Assembly (NCBI RefSeq): GCF_026341125.1
Contig: NZ_JAPEOR010000001.1
Span: forward strand, 3,348,001-3,412,000
From: Streptomyces sp. NBC_01142
GTDB lineage: Bacteria; Actinomycetota; Actinomycetes; Streptomycetales; Streptomycetaceae
Direction: 5' to 3'
DNA length: 64,000 nt
Part shown: positions 61,379 to 64,000 of the stretch, piece after piece
Position numbering within the stretch: the first letter of the stretch is position 1
Layout: each line of letters begins with the position of its first letter
Made by a program: the position numbers and the translations under genes
The notes under the pieces: generated by a model
Told to the model about the DNA's origin: nothing
The model's database searches: none
The model's input: only the letters and a program-made list of their open reading frames with translations

Positions 61379-62272
61379 ATGTGCGCTCGCAAGATGCATG
61401 CAGACGAGGTGGACATCGACGTGTCTCTCGTACGCCGGTTGCTCGGAGCGCAGTTTCCGCAGTGGGCAGACCTTCCTGTCGAGAAGGTCGACTCTGCCGG
61501 CACATCCAACGCCATGTACCGGCTCGGCGAGGACATGGTCGTGCGACTCCCTCGCATCGCGGGGGCGGCCAACGACGTGGAGAAGGAACACCAGTGGCTG
61601 CCGCGGCTTGCGCCGCCGCTTCCGGTTGCCGTTCCCGTACCGCTGGGCAGAGGAATGCCCGCTGAGGGCTATCCCTGGCATTGGTCCGTCTACCGCTGGC
61701 TCGAGGGCGAGAACCCGACCATCGGCCGTCTCGCCGAACCCGGCCTGCTTGCAAAGGATCTGGCGGAGTTCGTCGCCGCGTTGCAACGGATCGATCCCGC
61801 GGGCGGGCCGCCTTCCTACCGCAGCGAACCCTTGGCGACGCGCGACGCTGCGACACGCGCCGCGATGGAGACACTGCGCGGAATCATCGATGCCGACGCG
61901 GCGACCGTCGCATGGGAGACGGCTCTGCATGCCCCCGTGTGGTCCGGTCCGGCCGTCTGGGTCCACGCAGACCTGCAACCCGGGAACCTGCTGACCGCCC
62001 GTGGACAGCTCAGCGCCGTCATCGACTTCGGGTGCCTGGGCCTGGGCGATCCCGCCGTCGACTTGATCGCGGCGTGGTACCTGCTGCCCGCCGATGCGCG
62101 CAGTGTCTTCCGTACCGCCCTGGGGGCCGATGACGCGAGCTGGGCGCGAGGCCGTGGCTGGGCGCTGTCGATCGCGCTCATGGAACTCCGGTACTACCGC
62201 GACACGAACCCGGTGATGGCGTCCATCGCGCGACACGTCATCCATCAAGTCCTTGCTGAACGGCGATGCTGA
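61379..62272 (+). CDS. Aminoglycoside-phosphotransferase family (APH-fold) kinase
   Basis: 297 residues from ATG 61379 with GGAAGG upstream. APH hallmarks: VVRLPRIAGAANDVEKEHQ (ATP Lys region; here Arg-rich), WVHADLQPGNLL (catalytic Asp, HxDxxxxN) and VIDFGCLGLGDPAVDL (metal DFG-like). The family includes antibiotic kinases and metabolic kinases, and resistance cannot be claimed from sequence alone. It is isolated; the flanks are decayed. Confidence 0.85.
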   Translation: MCARKMHADEVDIDVSLVRRLLGAQFPQWADLPVEKVDSAGTSNAMYRLGEDMVVRLPRIAGAANDVEKEHQWLPRLAPPLPVAVPVPLGRGMPAEGYPWHWSVYRWLEGENPTIGRLAEPGLLAKDLAEFVAALQRIDPAGGPPSYRSEPLATRDAATRAAMETLRGIIDADAATVAWETALHAPVWSGPAVWVHADLQPGNLLTARGQLSAVIDFGCLGLGDPAVDLIAAWYLLPADARSVFRTALGADDASWARGRGWALSIALMELRYYRDTNPVMASIARHVIHQVLAERRC

Positions 62273-62931
62273 GCACTCCGCGGACACGAACCACCTACGA
62301 ACTTGTGAACATCACCCATGCGGGGGCCGAACCGGCGCTACTCAACCCGTTGTTCTGTGCCGTCGCAGATGTGAGCGTTGTCACCAGTGATTGATGCACC
62401 TGACTGACCCACGTCCGGCCGACCGCTGAGTTCCTGGCTGTTCGAGGCAGGACAGTACGCCGCCGAGTGCCACACCGATAGCCGCACAAAGATCAGCAGG
62501 CCCGGCGCGAGTGCGCCGGGCCCGATGTCGTATTGAGTGGGTTGTTGACACAACTCGCTGGCCTGCACGTATGACCTGGGCTGGGAGGCTCCTGCACAGG
62601 CTAAGCAGTGCTGTGAGCACAGCGATTTGCCTGCCCTTGCGGACCGCCGGGATCGCGGCGCCGGATGTGAAAGCAGGCTGCACGAGACGGTGCAAGGCGG
62701 CACGACCGTGGCGTCGCCCGGATGGGCCCCCACTCCGTCTCGCGTTCAGCCAAGCGCTCGGACCAGGCCCGCAGCTCGTCTGACCCGGATCGCGGCCCAG
62801 CCGCCGCACCCAGAAAACACGCCATGCCCGCACAGATCAGCCCTTGAGAAGCCGCTTCAACACGCGCATTCAATAGAGAATTCATCGCCCTGGGGACCTG
62901 ATGATCGGCTCCGGCAACACCCGCAACATGG
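62273..62931. other. Non-coding region with terminator hairpin
   Basis: 659 bases with no supported gene; frames here are shadows. The terminator at 62499-62522 is the only clear element. Confidence 0.5.
62499..62522. terminator. Perfect 10-bp GC hairpin
   Basis: GGCCCGGCGC pairs with GCGCCGGGCC around GAGT, about 225 bases after the APH gene. It probably ends that transcript or one from the minus strand. Confidence 0.7.
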
Positions 62932-63210
62932 CCCCCCCTCGTCGCCGCCTGGAAGCAGGCCCTCCACCTGGCCACCAACAACTCCACCTCCTACGACAAG
63001 GGCCTCAACCTCCACCGCAACGGCGCCATCGCCCAGATCCACGCGCAACCCGGCCGCCTGGCCGCCGCCGCGAAGAAGGCCACCCACCGAGCCGTCCTGT
63101 TCCTTCCCGCACTGACCGACACCCAGTGGGACACCCTCGCCAGCCGCCTCGCCGGCAACCCCCAAGCCGTCGCCGACCTGCTGGCCAACAGGGTCCCCGC
63201 GGCCATCCGT
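62932..63210 (+). pseudogene. SWIM zinc finger protein remnant
   Basis: In one open frame without a start codon, about 90 residues (AAWKQALHLATNNSTSYDKG, then GAIAQIHAQPGRLAAA, then VLFLPALTDTQWDTLASRLAG) match my memory of the N-terminal region of bacterial SWIM-finger proteins. The Cys-rich SWIM motif itself is lost. The frame ends at about 63210, where the antisense AbiJ-like fragment begins. Confidence 0.5.
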
Positions 63211-63430
63211 GCTCCAGGACACGCCGCGCGACCTGAGGCAGCTCAGTCTCAGATACCTGCCGAAGGCTCTCGTCGATTCGTGTGCGCTTGCTCCCCGCCT
63301 CCGGGGGAACCGGCGGCATGCCCAACTGTGCGCAGACCGGGGTCAACTCACGGTGCGTCAGGGTGCCAAGACCCGCGACGACCTCGCCTACCAGTGTGCG
63401 CAGCGCCGAAACATCCCTGCCGTCCGCCAT
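63206..63430 (-). pseudogene. AbiJ-N-terminal-like fragment
   Basis: ATG 63430 starts ~75 plausible codons (DVSALRTLVGEVVAGLGTL, then LTHRELTPVCAQLGMPP, then RIDESLRQVSETELPQVARR) that resemble the small N-terminal domain of AbiJ-type or HEPN-linked defence proteins. After about 63206 the frame reads antisense through the SWIM remnant and is no longer protein-like. The gene is therefore cut off at its 3' side. Confidence 0.4.
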
Positions 63431-63730
63431 GGGTGGATGGTCCCAGAAACCGGGGGAATCCTGCAGGGGAACTGGAGGCGGCGAGGCACATGGAGGATCC
63501 GAACGGCCGCCGGGCTTCGTGCCGCATCTGACGGAACGTGACCTGTGTGCAGGCGGACCGGGCAAAAGACTTCTCGCGCTGCGGCCCGGGCGGTGCCACA
63601 GCAGCTCTGACGCCCAAGCACTATTTCGTTACGACCACGCGTGGTGCCACACGGTGGTCGGCGCCTTCGCAACCAGCGGCTCTGGGCGGCCGGCACTGCG
63701 GTCCGCACGCAAGAGTGGGGGTGCCGAAGG
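63431..63730. other. Intergenic region
   Basis: 300 bases between the AbiJ-like fragment's start and the stop of the last gene. No gene is supported. Confidence 0.4.
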
Positions 63731-64000
63731 TCAGGTGAGTGCGCCGACGCGGTGAGCGAAGGACCGTACGCCGGGCAGGGTGCGGTCGTGGCGGAGCAGA
63801 CCGCCGGCCATGGTGCGTACCGCGCCGCGGCGTACTTCTTGCGGGGCGGCTTCCTCGGCGGCGAGGAGGGCGCGGTAGCAGTTGCCGGGTTTGTTCCACT
63901 GGTCGAAGGAGCGGGCGACGTCGATCCAGTACCGGGCCCGGCGCTCCGCTGTGGGCAGCTGGGCGGTGTTGACCTGGCGGGCGTGGTCGATGGCGGTTCC
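63731..64000 (-). CDS. Helix-turn-helix regulator, C-terminal end (partial)
   Basis: The last 89 residues of a protein that starts beyond the right edge. Read from the edge, AIDHARQVNTAQLPTAERRA, then YWIDVARSFDQWNKPGNCYR, LLAAEEAAPQEVRR and TMAGGLLRHDRTLPGVRSFA form the TPR-like C-terminus typical of XRE-type regulators in Streptomyces. The DNA-binding domain is outside. Confidence 0.8.
   Translation of the reverse strand, partial: GTAIDHARQVNTAQLPTAERRARYWIDVARSFDQWNKPGNCYRALLAAEEAAPQEVRRGAVRTMAGGLLRHDRTLPGVRSFAHRVGALT

Overview
The window looks like a stretch of Streptomyces DNA. GC content is very high, codon third positions are G/C-rich, start codons are often GTG, and Shine-Dalgarno boxes are strong. 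Lineage-typical families are present: a SpoIIE-type phosphatase with an anti-sigma ATPase domain, streptogrisin-like protease, the actinomycete gas-vesicle cluster, DUF6131, DUF6158, DUF6381 and GvpO. The tap-tpg pair (11.6-14.2 kb) encodes telomere-binding and terminal proteins, so the DNA probably belongs to a linear replicon (chromosome arm or linear plasmid). Calls rest on reading the sequence and on recalled family features; no database search was run.

Layout. 0-8 kb: a truncated phosphatase/anti-sigma protein, small hypotheticals, a K+ channel, an AAA+ ATPase paired with a metallopeptidase/VWA protein, and a CdiI_2-like protein. 8-16 kb: APC permease plus universal stress protein, a lipoprotein, the XRE-tap-tpg operon, a coiled-coil protein and a CBS protein. 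16-25.7 kb: a low-GC lysozyme-like gene, a 920-residue membrane protein joining an NTPase-like cytoplasmic half to an extracellular solute-binding half, GNAT, AI-2E exporter, SnoaL-like and glycolipid-binding-like proteins, hydrolase, and a divergent doxX/tetR pair. 25.7-33 kb: ferritin-like protein, glutathionyl-hydroquinone-reductase-like protein, a surface-anchored serine protease, pyruvate carboxylase. 33-44.6 kb: many small stress-type genes (DUF6381, DUF3140, CsbD, DUF2795, BON, metallophosphoesterase, CBM48), a Rieske-FAD oxidoreductase and a compact methyltransferase/CDGSH/iron-redox-enzyme operon.

45.2-50.7 kb is a complete gas-vesicle cluster in the order gvpO-A-F-G-Y-Z-J-L-S-K. Its two flanks carry remnants of oxidoreductase genes (alcohol dehydrogenase, NAD-dependent epimerase), the right one next to a perfect 36-bp palindrome. 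52.1-56.5 kb is an LpqY/SugABC-like sugar ABC transporter with its own ATPase, followed by an initiator tRNA. 57.6-59.4 kb holds a two-gene unit: a 200-residue protein with a DP-containing leader-like helix and a 13-residue run of only Ile/Val, overlapping a radical SAM enzyme with SPASM-like extra cysteines. It looks like an undescribed RiPP-type or protein-modifying system, with a rhomboid-like membrane protein gene just downstream. The last 3.5 kb is worn DNA: a truncated SigJ-type sigma factor, an intact APH-type kinase, and SWIM and AbiJ-N-like fragments abutting tail to tail, then the 3' end of a helix-turn-helix regulator.

The main themes are stress physiology, telomere upkeep, and local decay at the edges of accessory blocks. 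The leads most worth following are the radical SAM pair, the NTPase/binding-protein fusion, and the scars around the gas-vesicle cluster.
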